Origin: Dromaius novaehollandiae
Lineage: Eukaryota; Chordata; Aves; Casuariiformes; Dromaiidae
DNA length: 64,000 nt
Assembly (NCBI RefSeq): GCF_036370855.1
Contig: NC_088110.1
Coordinates: 22,501,501 to 22,565,500, forward strand
Direction of reading: 5' to 3'
Below the pieces are notes generated by a model. It worked only from the letters and a program-made list of their open reading frames with translations, ran no database searches and had not been told where the DNA came from. Of the stretch, positions 33,791 to 49,089 are shown in pieces (the stretch's first letter is position 1; every line of letters starts with the position of its first letter). A program made the position numbers and the translations under genes.

Positions 33791-35119
33791 TGTGCGTGCC
33801 CAAGGGAGGGGTGCTGCGAAGCGTTGTCCCCTCCACGTTGTCCTTCGGATGGGGGACGGATCCGCTCATAGAGAGCCGGCGTTCCCGCCGGAGGCCACAG
33901 CCTGGAGCCTGTCAGCCGCCGCTCCCACGGCGTTCCCGTTGAGTGGCAGCGCGGCAATAAAACACGCTTTAAGTAAATTGGCCTTTCCCACCAGAGCCAA
34001 TTGGGGGGACGGAGCCCGGCTCCGCTTCCCGCTGTATTTACCCGGGCAAATGGTACCCGCGGCACTGCCCCGGCGGCGAGCGGCATTGCTCTGTGTTGGC
34101 GATGCCGGCTCGAGCCTCGCGCCCCACAGCATCTGCTGCCCCACGGAGCAGACAGCAAAGCGCGGGGTTTTTCCGTTCAGCCAAGTCCTGGCTATGGCTA
34201 GGAGCAACACGCTGGGGCAAAGCACCCGGCGGGGGTGCAAATGCACCCATCTCTGCTGCCCCCGTTAGCTGCTTTTCCAGGCTCGGGTGAAAATCCGTCC
34301 TGGGGGAAAAGAAATACTGTGCAAGTCCCAGCAGGTCTCCAGCCCCCGCGGCCAGCTCACGAGAAGGCAGAGGGGAAGGGGGTCAGGGAGGCCGGCGAGG
34401 GCTTCGCTCCGGCTCCGACTCGCCTGTCCTGCGTGCCCGGGCGAGCGCTCCCCCATCCCAGGGGACACGGTGATCAGCATCGCCACCATGCATTAATTTA
34501 TTGAGCAAGGCTCGGGACCGTGGCAGCGGGGTGGGGGCACCCGGCCGCCCTCGGGAGGCTCAGGGGAGGCCGAGCGGGTGCAATTGCCGCCGAGCCTAAC
34601 TCGTCCCCCGCCGCCGCCGCCGGCAAGTTTCTCGCTTTTACGAGCACGATTTCGTCCGAAGGAAAGATCGTTTCGTGCTTCTGGAGCGAGCGCGGCGATT
34701 GGCAGGCGCCACGCAGCCGGCCTCGCTCCCTCCTGCGGGGATCATTAGCGGGGAAGAAATTGCCTCCGATTTGGTTCCCGCGCCAGCCTCGGCTGCCTCC
34801 GCGCGCGGCTCCGGGGACCCCGCGGGCGCTGCGGTGGGCTCCCCGCCGGCGGCCGCCCCGGCTCCGCAGCGCTGGAGCCAGCCGGGTTGCAAATCCTGCA
34901 CGGAAATGCAAGCGGGGAGGCTGCCCAGCCAAACAGTTCCTGCTCCAAGACTTTGAAAAACAGGCATGGAGCCCTGCGCCCGCGGGCTGGCTGCAGGCAT
35001 GCGCGTCTGCCTCCAAACCAAGACCATATGGTTGCAGGAACCCCAGCAGCTTGCACGCCGTAAAACGCCCGCCTGCGAGAAGACAGGAAGGCTCCCGGGG
35101 GCCTTGGAGCCGGCCCCGC

Positions 35120-35260
35120 CGTGGCCTTTGAGCAGTAAATGCCTATATTCTCCCCAGCCGGCTCCCTCTTCCCAGCAGTCAAACCATTAAACATTCATGC
35201 ATTTCCGCTATTGCCTTAAGAAAGTGATAAGTCAGAGTTTTTTTTGGAGGGGGGAGGCGG
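35120..35260. promoter_or_regulatory. Candidate conserved non-coding element
   Basis: Contains TTTGAGCAGTAAATGCCTAT, CAAACCATTAAACATTCATG and CTTAAGAAAGTGATAAGTC. A well-bounded AT-rich block in GC-rich flanks. Confidence 0.4.
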
Positions 35261-35374
35261 GTGGCAGGAGCGTGGGGGATGAAAAGCACCCAGGTCACGA
35301 CATCCGCGCCAAGCTGCCGCTGCCCCCAGCCCCCACCGGCCGCGATTTATGAATGAAGGAAAACCCGCTTTGCC

Positions 35375-35560
35375 TTGGCACTGCAGATTTCCTCGATGCG
35401 CTCGGGTAAGGAGGGGGGAAATCCTGGAATTAGGAGGCTCCAGCAGCAATTAGGGCTGTTTACATTGACGTAAAGTCTGGGCGAAGTCCCCACCCCTGCT
35501 CGCAGCCGATTTATGAAATTCCTCCCGCTGACGCTGACAAATGCGGGAGGGAAAGTCCCG
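35375..35560. promoter_or_regulatory. Candidate conserved non-coding element
   Basis: Contains TCCTGGAATTAGGAGGC, CAGCAATTAGGGCTG, GTTTACATTGACGTAAAGTC and CGATTTATGAAATTCC. It combines two AATTAG homeodomain words, a forkhead-like GTTTACA and a CRE-like TGACGTAA. Confidence 0.42.
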
Positions 35561-35589
35561 GCCAACACGGATCCCACTGGGCGCCCCGG

Positions 35590-35604
35590 GGGGGGGGGGG
35601 GGGG
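35590..35604. repeat. Poly-G run
   Basis: About 15 consecutive G, immediately right of the preceding AT-rich element. Length uncertain. Confidence 0.75.
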
Positions 35605-36719
35605 CTCCTCCGCCAGCACGATGCTCTCGCAGCGTTGGAGGGCTCAGAGGATGCTGAGATGCATCGAACCCCCCCTGAGCTTTGGCAAGGGGGGGATGCC
35701 CTGCCTGGCGGCGCGGGGGCAGATGAATTTCGGCTCATAAGAGCCGGCGTGAGCTGTTCCTACACACCACTGGGCTCAAAATGAGCCAAAATCCCTCAGG
35801 AAGGAGAGCTGAGCGTCGCGGCAGACGGATCGATGCAAACCGCTCCACTCACCGCACGCCGTCGGGGAAAAAGGCAGAAGCCCCAAGGAAGCAGCGGCGC
35901 GGGGGGAGGAGGGGGCTGGGGAGCATGGCACAGCCGGGAATGGGCTGCCCGCACCTATTACGCACTTCTATGAACCACAAGAGTAGCTGTACGTCCATTT
36001 GCTATGATAAAAGCACGTAAATAATAGCAAACGTCAGGTCGTAGAGCCGTAATCCAGCCAGATTTGTGGATGAATCTCCTCCGCTGCCGTCGTGGTACGT
36101 GATCCCCGGCAGAGGAGATGGTTCACCGGCTCCGGCGGGAGCACAGCGGCCTCCGTGCAGGTTTTACAGCCCCCGGGCGTGCTGCAAAGCGCTAGCATCG
36201 CTCCGCACCGCCGCGCGGCGGCGGTCCCTGGGGTGACGGTAGCAGCATCATGTTGCCTTGTGCTATGGATTTCCCCTTTATTTCTTGACGTGTTTGGGAT
36301 TATTTAACATAGGCTGCAAAACAACACGCTTCCTGGCCAGAAAATGGCTCTCTTTTGCTTAGGGATCCAAGCCCTGCTGCCTGCACCTCGCCGCAGCCGG
36401 CTGCTGCCCGGGCGGACGGGGCTGAAGACCCTCTGCCAACACCGGCTGCATCTTAGCCTTGCAACGCGGGCCAAGGAAGCAGAGCGTTCAGAAATTTAGC
36501 TAAATAAAGCAAATCCCCACTCCTCTCCCTGACTTTATTTTCACCCGGGTCCGGGTATGTTGCACTGCGCTGCCGCTTTGGTGGCGAAGCTTCGACTGAG
36601 CTTGCAAAGCTGGGCTCCGCACGCGGTGAGCTCAGGAGCGCCCGAGCAGCCCGGGGTACGGCAGAGCGGCGGCACCGGCGGCATCTGCCTGGCAGGGCTC
36701 CGAGCAGGGCCGGGGGGGT

Positions 36720-36930
36720 CCCACAACAATAAAGCAGCAGGGGGAAAAAAAAACCTTTTGTTTTCCAGGCAAGCGGCTGGAAGAGTTCCTGTTCAAACGG
36801 TTATACTAGCGCTGCTGCGGTTTTGCTGTAACGCTAATTATGCGGCGGGGGCAACGGGGGAGGGCCCAGCCTCTGTTTTACTTCTTCTCTTTTTCCTGAA
36901 TGATTCAAAATAAATAAGAATTTTTCTAGC
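36720..36930. promoter_or_regulatory. AT-richer candidate island
   Basis: Contains AACAATAAAGCAGCAGGG, CTTTTGTTTTCCAGGC, GTAACGCTAATTATGCGG and TGATTCAAAATAAATAAG. Unique, no recognisable repeat. The AATAAA words on the plus strand have no exon attached. Confidence 0.3.
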
Positions 36931-38089
36931 GGGGGATGTGAATTCACTCCCTCCTCCCTGAGCGCAAGAGCAAATTCTCCCCCTCCAGGAACACCCAAAG
37001 GACCCTTCAGTCGAACTGGGGGTCTGCTGCCCGAGGGAGGCTCCCGCAGCTGGGACTCAAGCTGCAGGCCCCCAGACCCCAGCACCGCGCAGGATGAGCC
37101 TGCATCCCTGCAGCCCAGCCGGGGATGCGCCACCGCCCCTGGGCCCAGCGCTCACAAAGCAGGATGGATGCGGCCCCGAACATCGGTCGGTCTCACATCT
37201 GTGGGTTCCCCGCCGTCTTCTCAGCGCGACGCCTTCGGAGGCGGCACGGAGGGGCAAGTCCCCACCCTTTGCAAGCGCAGGTTTGGGCGGATGCACTCTG
37301 CAAAATCTCCTCCTGCGAAGCAGACCCCGACACCGGCCCCAGCGCGCAGGGACACCCGCGGCAGCGCCAGGCAGGCCCAAGCACTGCCTCCAGCTGCCCG
37401 CGCATCCCGCTGGGTTTTTACCCCCTCCCTGGTTTTTGTGCTTTTCCGCACACCTCCCTCCATCAGCCCACGGGAGATGCTCGGGTCCCCATCCTCTCCC
37501 ATCACCTTTTGCATCATACTCCGCTGGGCTCTTGGAGCACCATCTTCACAGCGTTGCCCCAAGCCCTCATCCTCGTCCACCAGCTGATTTACCCCCCTCT
37601 TTGGCCCATGCACCCTCCCCGTGGCCCCTCGCCTACCAATGCTCTGGCCCAGCCGGCTTTAAAGCTCCCGGCCGCCAGCAAACTCCCCCTCACCTCGGCC
37701 CCGGAGGGGGGCAGCACCCCCCGGACACGCACGCATTCCAGCGGCTTTACCCTGCGGAGTCGGAGCGGCTGGAGAATTCCAACTATTCTGGCATCTTTAT
37801 CTTTTTTGGCCGCAATTACTCTTTGGGCCACGTTATAAATTAAGCCGCTTTTGCTTTCAACCTCCTCCAAGCTGCACCTTTCCCCCCTCCGGTCCCCGGG
37901 CTGCTCCAGGGCCCCCCATACCCTGCAGGGCTTCACCGCGGAAAAGATTCCCACGGGAGCAGCCGCCCCCTCGGAGCTTCCCCCCCGGGAAGGAGGCGTC
38001 CTGGGTGCTCGGGGACACGCGGTGGTGGGTTCGGAGGGGCCAGCGGTGGCGAGGGGCGGCAGACGGGCAGCTCCGGTTTTTGAGCGCCA

Positions 38090-38300
38090 AGAAATAATTC
38101 TCTCCGTCCTATGCGGCTTCCTACATAAGGTATCGGTGCTGCTCTTGATTAGAGCAAAGCTTCCCATATTACAGGCTTTTGGCTCCAGGGAGGAACAAGT
38201 TGGCCAATTGCAATTATTAAGACATTTAAAGCGCATTTAACCCAGGAGCCCTTATTTTCCCCTTTCAATGTAACCACTAATTCCCCCTAAACGGTCTGCT
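38090..38300. promoter_or_regulatory. Strong candidate conserved element, AT-rich
   Basis: About 210 bp of unique DNA with CTTGATTAGAGCAAAGC, CCAATTGCAATTATTAAG (CAATTG at 38205-38210, CAATTA at 38211-38216), a repeated CATTTAA around AAAGCG, and GTAACCACTAATTCC. Homeodomain, TCF/LEF and CCAAT-type words are dense. No coding signature. Confidence 0.45.
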
Positions 38301-39679
38301 CCGCGCGCAGAACCAGACAAAGGCTTTAATGTTCGCCCGAGCGGGCTGATGGCCGGGCGCTGCGCGGCGGAGGGGAGCGCAATGAAAGGCTGCTGCGGCC
38401 TCCGAGGGGACATCAAAGGCGGCGGGCAGCCAAGCGCGGCGCGGAGCCCGGCCGGAGGCCGCCGGCGGGACGGGGCGCGTTTGCCATCGCCTCGGGGCTC
38501 GCCCGGGGGCCGCGCTCCGCTCTGCTTTCCAGCGCCGGGGTCTCGGTTTGCTGCTTTGCAAAGCGCCGCTGAATCCCCCTCAGGCGAGATGCATAATCGA
38601 GGCCTGGAAGCGATGGATTTGTACCAGGGATGAACCTGGAGCGTTGGTCTATAACAACGGCGCTGTTTCCTCGCGAGCCAAGCAGCAAGGGAGGCCTCCC
38701 AGCGTGGTCCTCGTCCAAAGCAAAGAGCTGCTCTGCAAGGAGCCGGCTCCGTGCCGCCTCGGAGGGCTTCTGCAGCCCGCGATCGCGGCGATTAGCACCC
38801 CCTGCCCCGTGGGCTCTGCTGCCTTGGCCGGTCGCCTTCTCGATGCTTAAAACACCGGGCTGGATTTATCGCCTCCGGAGGGCTCGGCGTCCCCGGCGAG
38901 GCGCCCAGCTGCTCCGGTACTTACGGACCGCTTTGCACGTAATTCCTCCAAGAGAAAGGGACTCTCGGAGGAAGTTTTTCCAAGCCCCGGCTCGTCTCCA
39001 GGCTCCCGTTCCCAGATGAAGCTATCGCCGTGCTTGGGCCTGATGGGTAAAACAGATGTGGCAGCAGATGTGAAAGTCATCGGCTCCTTCGGGGGGGGAG
39101 AGCCGGGCCAGAGCGGCGGGGCGGGCGAAGGGAGCCGCGTTCCTGGCGCTGGGAGCCTGGAGGCAGCTCCGTGGATCCCGAGGCAGAGCCCCGCTCGGGC
39201 CACGCCAGATCCGTCCCCTTTCCCCCGGGTTTGTTTCCCAAACAACAACACCAAATTGGTTGCAGATTCCAGCCTGGGTGGGACATAAAAAGAAATCAAA
39301 CCCAAATCCTTTGACTACAGAGATTAAAGGGGCTCCGAGGCCAAACACGCAGCCAGCACCCAGCTCCCACCCCGCACGTGACGGAGGCTGCTCGAAACCC
39401 AGGCCTTGATTAAACAGCTGTGTTTTCTTTAAAGCACAACTTAGGGTTTGTTTAAACACCATATTTGTAAAGCATCCGGGATATCGAGTGAACAGAATTC
39501 GGAAAACATATTTCGCAGGGGGGCCCTGAGTCCGGGAGCGGGGGCAGGACTCGAAGGAGAAGGAATTTCGGGGGGAGCCGGCCGAGGACGTGCCCGGCAC
39601 CGGGACGCGCCGCGGGGCGCCGGCTCCGCCGTCCTTCGAAGAGCCGCCGCAGGGGAGCAGCAGCCGCCGGCAAGCTCAG

Positions 39680-39760
39680 GGTTAAGGCTCCACCCGGCCT
39701 CTCTATTAAGAGCCGAGCACCTTTAATGGTTTAATATTAACCCAAGCGTGACGGCAGGAG
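39680..39760. promoter_or_regulatory. AT-rich candidate island
   Basis: CTATTAAGAGCCGAGCACC followed by TTTAATGGTTTAATATTAAC: a short A/T-rich core with TTAAT repeats in GC-rich flanks. Confidence 0.3.
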
Positions 39761-41056
39761 CTCAGCCTTGCAGAGGGCTCCGGTCCCCGGCGAGCCAGCG
39801 CGGCAGAAAGGGCAAAACCTGGCCGCGAGCCCAGCCTGGCCGCACGGCTCCGGCGAAGCGGCACGGTGCTGCGGCAGGGCGAGGACCGGCGGCAATGCCT
39901 CGCCGCGGCGAGCCCCGTCCCCGCGTGCGTGCACGCGCACCCGTGCATGCGATGAGGAAGAGCCATTCTGCTTATAGCAGGGAGCTGCCCAGCTCGGCAG
40001 ATAGTCAATACCTAATTTGAGGTTTAGCCTTTCAACCATTTCCCATCCATTTCAGAAAATGGATTGGATTCCCACGTCTGCGGCAAGATCGAAGGGGCTC
40101 CCTTGTCCCCAGCCCCCCCGTGCAGGCCCCGCAATCAAGGGTGGCAGGACAGGGGCTGCAAGACTCTCCCTCCCAGCAAGTCAATGGCATTAATGGGAAG
40201 TCGATCCGATTGCTAACAACCGCTCCAGTTTTGACCTTCAAGTGGGCCAAAGTACAGAGCTATTTTGTTAGGAAAATTGCAACTTAAGCCTGCTGGCTGG
40301 TTCACAGGGCTAATTGCAGAGTGTGGAGTCATTGGCAACTGCAAATTGGGGTTGCTGGTGCAAATCCAGTCTGGGTTTCAGGTTCCTGGTGCTGCTTCAG
40401 CCTCTAAAATCCAGCCGCGCTGGATCTGGCTGCAACCGTCTCCAGCTCCCCAGCGCTTCCCCAGCACGCTGCCCGGGCGGGAGTCCTTGCACGGAGGGGT
40501 CCACCCATCACGTCCCGCTCGCTCTGCCTGTCCCCGAGCACCGCCACGGCGAACCGTGGTCTCAGAGGCGCCCAGGCTGCAGCTCGCGTTTCAGGACCGC
40601 ATCCGACCTCCAGCACCCGGCACTTCTCTGCCTGGATCACGCTCGCGGCTCTGGAGGATGCGTGAAGGGCAAAGTGCACGGGTGCCAAAAACAGTGAAAC
40701 CACCGTGCTCCGTGGCAGAGTCCTCCAGGAGGAGAGCCAGCCTTGCTTGCGCCATGCTGCACCGATGGGCTTTCATATCCCGCCTGGGATCTTGCCAGCG
40801 GGTGCGGTGCCCACCGTGCCTTTCGCCGCTGCGTTATGACACCAGGGCACGCACAAAACCCGTCACTTTGCACAGCGGACCAGAAAGGCTTGTGTTTCAC
40901 GGTGAAGGACTCGTGCACCCGCGCTCCCGTGGGAGCCCCCACCCATGGGAGACCCCCTGCAGCAGGGTCAATATTGGGAGGGTTGCTCCCACCTTGGCCG
41001 AAGCAGCCCGCGTGCTGGGAGCGTGGTTTTGGGGACAGCTGGTTGCAAAGGTCACT

Positions 41057-41071
41057 GTTGCCCTCTACTGG
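41057..41071 (-). promoter_or_regulatory. CTCF-like site, minus orientation
   Basis: GTTGCCCTCTACTGG is the reverse complement of CCAGTAGAGGGCAAC and fits the CTCF core at 14 of 15 positions. It lies about 1.9 kb before the CIBAR2 start, facing the plus-oriented site at 11442-11456. Confidence 0.6.
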
Positions 41072-42216
41072 TCCAGGGACAAGGAGCTGGGCCAGCCCGG
41101 CGCTGACACCCAGGGTGGCAGGGCCACTTGTCCCCCGGCAGAGCCCGGCCTGGTCACCCAGCGATGGGGAGGGACGGGCGACGCGGAGCATGCAGCCAGG
41201 ACCGGCCGCCGGGGGATGGAAAACCAGCTCCCCAGCCGCCATTCAGCCCGGAGGCATCCCTCGGGGAAAACAAGCAGAAAATGGGAAAACGAGGAGCATA
41301 TGGCCGGGAGCAGGCACGGCGAGGAGTCGTGCAGCCCGGCCCCGCTTGTGGCCGAGGGCTGCCGGCTGTCGCCCCGGGGCAGCAGGGCTGGAGGGGTGAG
41401 GAAAAGCAGGGCCACTGGCTGAGCCCGCAGCGAAACTCAGCCCAGCTGAGCCGACAGGTCCCGCATGGAAAATGCTCCAAATCTCCCTCCGAGGGGACCG
41501 TCACCTGCCTGCTCTGCCGCCCAGCACCTCCCCAGGCGCTGCCTCTCCAGCCCAACACGTACCGCTCCCTTCCCTCCCTTTCTCCAAGCTCAATATTTCC
41601 CCTCTCACAAACAGATCAATACGAGGCACTTGCAAGCTAGAAAGCAGAAGGCAAAGCCCGCAGCTTGCTCAACTCGAAGCCGTAATTGCAGGGGCAGCGC
41701 CGGGGGAGAGATGACCCTCCTCGGCACGCCTGGCCAAAAAGCTGCCCGAGGAGGCTGGCTAACGGCCGGCTGGATGCTGCCCGCGGCGCAGGACAGCCGG
41801 CACCAGCAGGAATCCTGTCTTTAATTCCCCCCTCTGGAAAAAAAAACGGATTTCCCAGTAGCCCAAATCTTACCGTGGCTTCCCCTTCCCTTTGGCCCAG
41901 GACTTGCCCGAGATGCTCCGACTCAGGCAGAAATAGCAGCGCTCCCGCAGGCGCCAGGCTGCAGCTCCCTGCTCCCGCTCCCGCGAGAGCCTCCAAATCT
42001 CCAGACACAGCAGGAGGGATGAGGAAGGGGAAGCTGGCATGGCACACGCCGTCCCCAGGCATCGGGGACGGAGCAGGACAACTGACGCGGGCCGCACGCG
42101 GCCTCACACGCCGGGGCTCTGGGTGCTGGGAGAGCCTGGGGCTGGGTGGGCTCCGTGGCTCCCCAAGACACGCGTGGCCCCTGTGCTGGGGAGAGGGGAC
42201 CATCCCCGAGACCCTG

Positions 42217-42650
42217 GATGCCAGGGAGGGGAATCCCTCGGGACCCTGGGGAGGGGATCTGCCGGGACCCTGAGGTGGAGGGATGCTGCAGCACCCAGGG
42301 AGGGGGATCCCTCGGGACCCCGAGGTGGAGGGAAGCTGCAGCACCCAGGGAGGGGGATCCCTCGGGACCCTTGGGTGGAGGGATGCTGCAGCACCCAGGG
42401 AGGGGGATCCCTTGAGACCCCGGGGTGGAGGGAAGCTGCAGCACCCAGGGAGGGGGATCCCTTGAGACCCCGGGGTGAAGGGAAGCTGCAGCACCCAGGG
42501 AGGGGGATCCCTCGGGACCCTTGGGTGGAGGGATGCTGCAGCACCCAGGGAGGGGGATCCCTCGGGACCCCGGGGTGGAGGGAAGCTGCAGCACCCAGGG
42601 AGGGGGATCCCTCGGGACCCCGGGGGGGAGGGATGCTGCAGCCCCCTGGG
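42217..42650. repeat. 50-bp minisatellite upstream of CIBAR2
   Basis: An exact 50-bp period (GCACCCAGGG recurs at 42291, 42341, 42391, 42441, 42491, 42541 and 42591, degenerate at 42641), with a degenerate start from about 42217. The unit is GGAGGGATGCTGCAGCACCC then AGGGAGGGGGATCCCTCGGG then ACCCCGAGGT. About eight copies. It ends 267 bp before the CIBAR2 ATG. The unit length is not a multiple of three, so it is not a protein repeat. Confidence 0.96.
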
Positions 42651-42841
42651 AGGTTTGTGGCACTGGCATCGGCGTCAGCCACGGCAGCAGGGCCATGGGG
42701 ATGGGCCCACCCATGGGATCCAGGCAAGTCCCTCCACGAGGCAGGCGAGAGCCCGGGCTGGGGAGGAGGAAGAGGAAGAAGGAGGCCGGGAGCGGGCAGA
42801 GGCCCAGTTTCCCTGGGAGACCGAGGGCAGGTCTGTTGGGG

Positions 42842-42855
42842 GTAGCCATACCAAC
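42842..42855 (+). promoter_or_regulatory. Degenerate RFX X-box near the CIBAR2 start
   Basis: GTAGCC-AT-ACCAAC matches the X-box GTNRCC-N2-RGYAAC with one mismatch (C for G). It lies 62 bp before the ATG. RFX factors drive many ciliary genes, and CIBAR2 is one by family. Binding is predicted, not shown. Confidence 0.38.
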
Positions 42856-42916
42856 GGGGACGGGGACAGAGCCACTGCCCTCCCGGCACCGGCACTCCGA
42901 CCCGGCGGTCCCCACC

Positions 42917-47257
<4,341 letters not shown>

Positions 47258-48093
47258 GTGGGGGGGGGTCTGAATCCCTCGCTAAAAAGCCCAGCTCTCC
47301 ATACAGGCCGCCGACAGCCAGGGAGCCCCTCGCCACCCTGGGCCACATCCCTGGGGAAACTGAGGCAGGGAGGGCTGCGCTCACCGGTCATCCAAAGCTA
47401 TGGCAAGCTGGTGCTTTTCAATCCGGGCATGTGCAAACTGGGCAGCTCTCCAGCCCTCCGAGCTGTTCTGCACTTCGGCTCTGCTGGTTGTTAGCTACCG
47501 CATTGCGGGCTGTGGTGCGCGCCGGGGCCGTGCCATCACACCTCCTCTTCCCGCTGCACTTAGGGCTCCCGAGCAAAGATCTGCCTGGCGTCGGGAAACT
47601 GCGACCCGCGGCCGGTCCGCGCCGCCAGCCCATCGCCCGCCTGCCGCGGTCCCCGGGGGGCCGGGTGAGATGCAGCGCCGGTGCACGGCATCCCTGCGAC
47701 CACCGCTGCCGGGCACTCGGGCTGCCCGCGCCTGTGCCTGGCTTCGGCTCGCGTCCGCACCGGGCTCTGCCACAGCCGGCTCTGCTCCCGCTGCCCACGC
47801 GCGGGCACCCGCTCCCCATCCCCGGCCGCTCGCTGTTTGCAGATCCCCCTCGAAGCTCAACGCGCCCGCGGGGCGACGGCTCCGGCGTGACTCACTCCTC
47901 CCCGCCGGCAGCACGAGGCAGCTCAACCCTGCAACCCGCAGGCACCGTTCCCGGCGGCTCCCCCGCGGCCGGCACCGAGCACGCCGTGCTGCGACCGCGG
48001 CTGGGATTTGCAGACACTTTCTATTCAGATGCGCAAACACCGGCAGGTCCAAAGCCCTTGTTTAGTCAGGGCTAACAAGGCTGGCAGGGCTCT

Positions 48094-48099
48094 AATAAA
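48094..48099 (+). terminator. Possible poly(A) signal for CIBAR2
   Basis: AATAAA in GCTCTAATAAACCCC, about 840 bp after exon 6, in a unique 3'-UTR-like stretch. A second plus-strand AATAAA lies at 49589-49594. Which, if either, is used cannot be decided without the terminal exon. Confidence 0.28.
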
Positions 48100-48953
48100 C
48101 CCCAGAGGCTCAAAGACCTTCGCGCCTTGACCTACCTTGTTTACCAGGGAGTACATTTATCTCCCGTGCACACCGCTCGGCTAGTGGCTGAGCGCAGACA
48201 GCATCTCCGGCCCCAGCAAATTCCCACCCAGGGCAATGCAGAGCTGCAGCCTGGGGCGAATCAAGCACAGCCGGGTACAGGCGTTGCAGCCTCCGCACCG
48301 GAGCAGGACCGAGGTGTAGGGTCTGCTTAGGTACCGGCCGTGCAGCGTGGTGTGGCGGGTCTCCAGTCCCCGGTCCTGGAGCTCTGAGCAGCTCCTGGAG
48401 AGCGGCGGAGGATGGGGAAGACCCCGGGGAGCAGGGCCGTGGGACCTCAGGGACACCGAGTGTGCCCCGAGCAGGCGGCCACTGAGGCCACGAGCTGGGC
48501 AGGTTCGCGAGGGGACAACCCTGGGCGGCACCTCTCGCCGGGGCTGCGACCGGCCGCGCTTTGCATCCACGTCTGGGCACCGTTCAGCTGCTGCTGCAGC
48601 CCCTGCGCACGTGCAGCCCCGCGGCCGCAGGAAGGGTGCTGGTCCGGGATGATCCCACCCCAGCATCCCGCAGTGCATGAAAGCACCGGCTGCAGAATAA
48701 ACAACCACCTGCGTGGGGGGCCGCGGCCCCCGGGCACCGGCGAGCAAAGCCACACTGTCACCTGCCGGTGGCAGACAGCTGAGCAGCGTCCCCGCTGCCG
48801 TGTCACCCCCCGGCGCGTTTTGGCTGGGAGGACCCAGCCTGCGGGACACGGCCCCGTGCCATGGACCCCGCGTCCCCCCCGGCTCAGCCCCGTGGCTGAG
48901 GAGAAGCAGGCCCCGGTGACTTCACCCTCCTCCTCCTCCTCCTTTCCTCGCAG

Positions 48954-49089
48954 GCTGTTTTTCTCCCCCTCGCCTCCTTCCATCAAGCAGCAAATATGCT
49001 TTCAGAGCACCGCGACGGCTGTGCAGCCTTTGGAACAAATGTTCTCTGCCAGGCGTCGAGCACCGGGGTGGAGGGGGGACTCACACTGA
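48954..49089 (+). CDS. Possible CIBAR2 terminal exon (weak)
   Basis: A strong pyrimidine tract and acceptor (CCTCCTCCTCCTTTCCTCGCAG, split here as CCTCCTCC and TTTCCTCGCAG) opens at 48954. One frame reads LFFSPSPPSIKQQICFQSTA then an Arg-rich end, with TGA at 49087-49089. Another frame, in phase with exon 6, reads AVFLPLASFHQAANMLSEHR to a TAA at about 49092. Neither resembles the known FAM92B C-terminus well. It is offered only as the best-formed acceptor downstream. Confidence 0.18.

Larger units (their letters stand above)
25421..42200. other. Intergenic region between GSE1-like 5' end and CIBAR2
   Basis: No protein-coding exon was recognised on either strand. The region alternates GC-rich stretches (CpG-dense at about 26.9-27.7, 32.0-32.6 and 34.5-35.1 kb) with unique AT-richer islands listed separately, plus simple repeats and one CR1-like fragment. 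Unannotated non-coding RNAs cannot be excluded. The long open frames here have no family resemblance and follow GC content. Confidence 0.6.

Noticed and set aside
42217-42650. Regular direct repeats resembling a CRISPR array
   Set aside because: Repeats are contiguous with no unique spacers, and the context is a vertebrate genome. It is a minisatellite.
47281-47360. Candidate CIBAR2 exon 7 starting [12 protein letters not shown] with a TGA soon after
   Set aside because: Acceptor CATACAG has a poor pyrimidine tract, the peptide resembles no family member, and the stop lies in the dispersed GGGAAACTGAGG repeat word.
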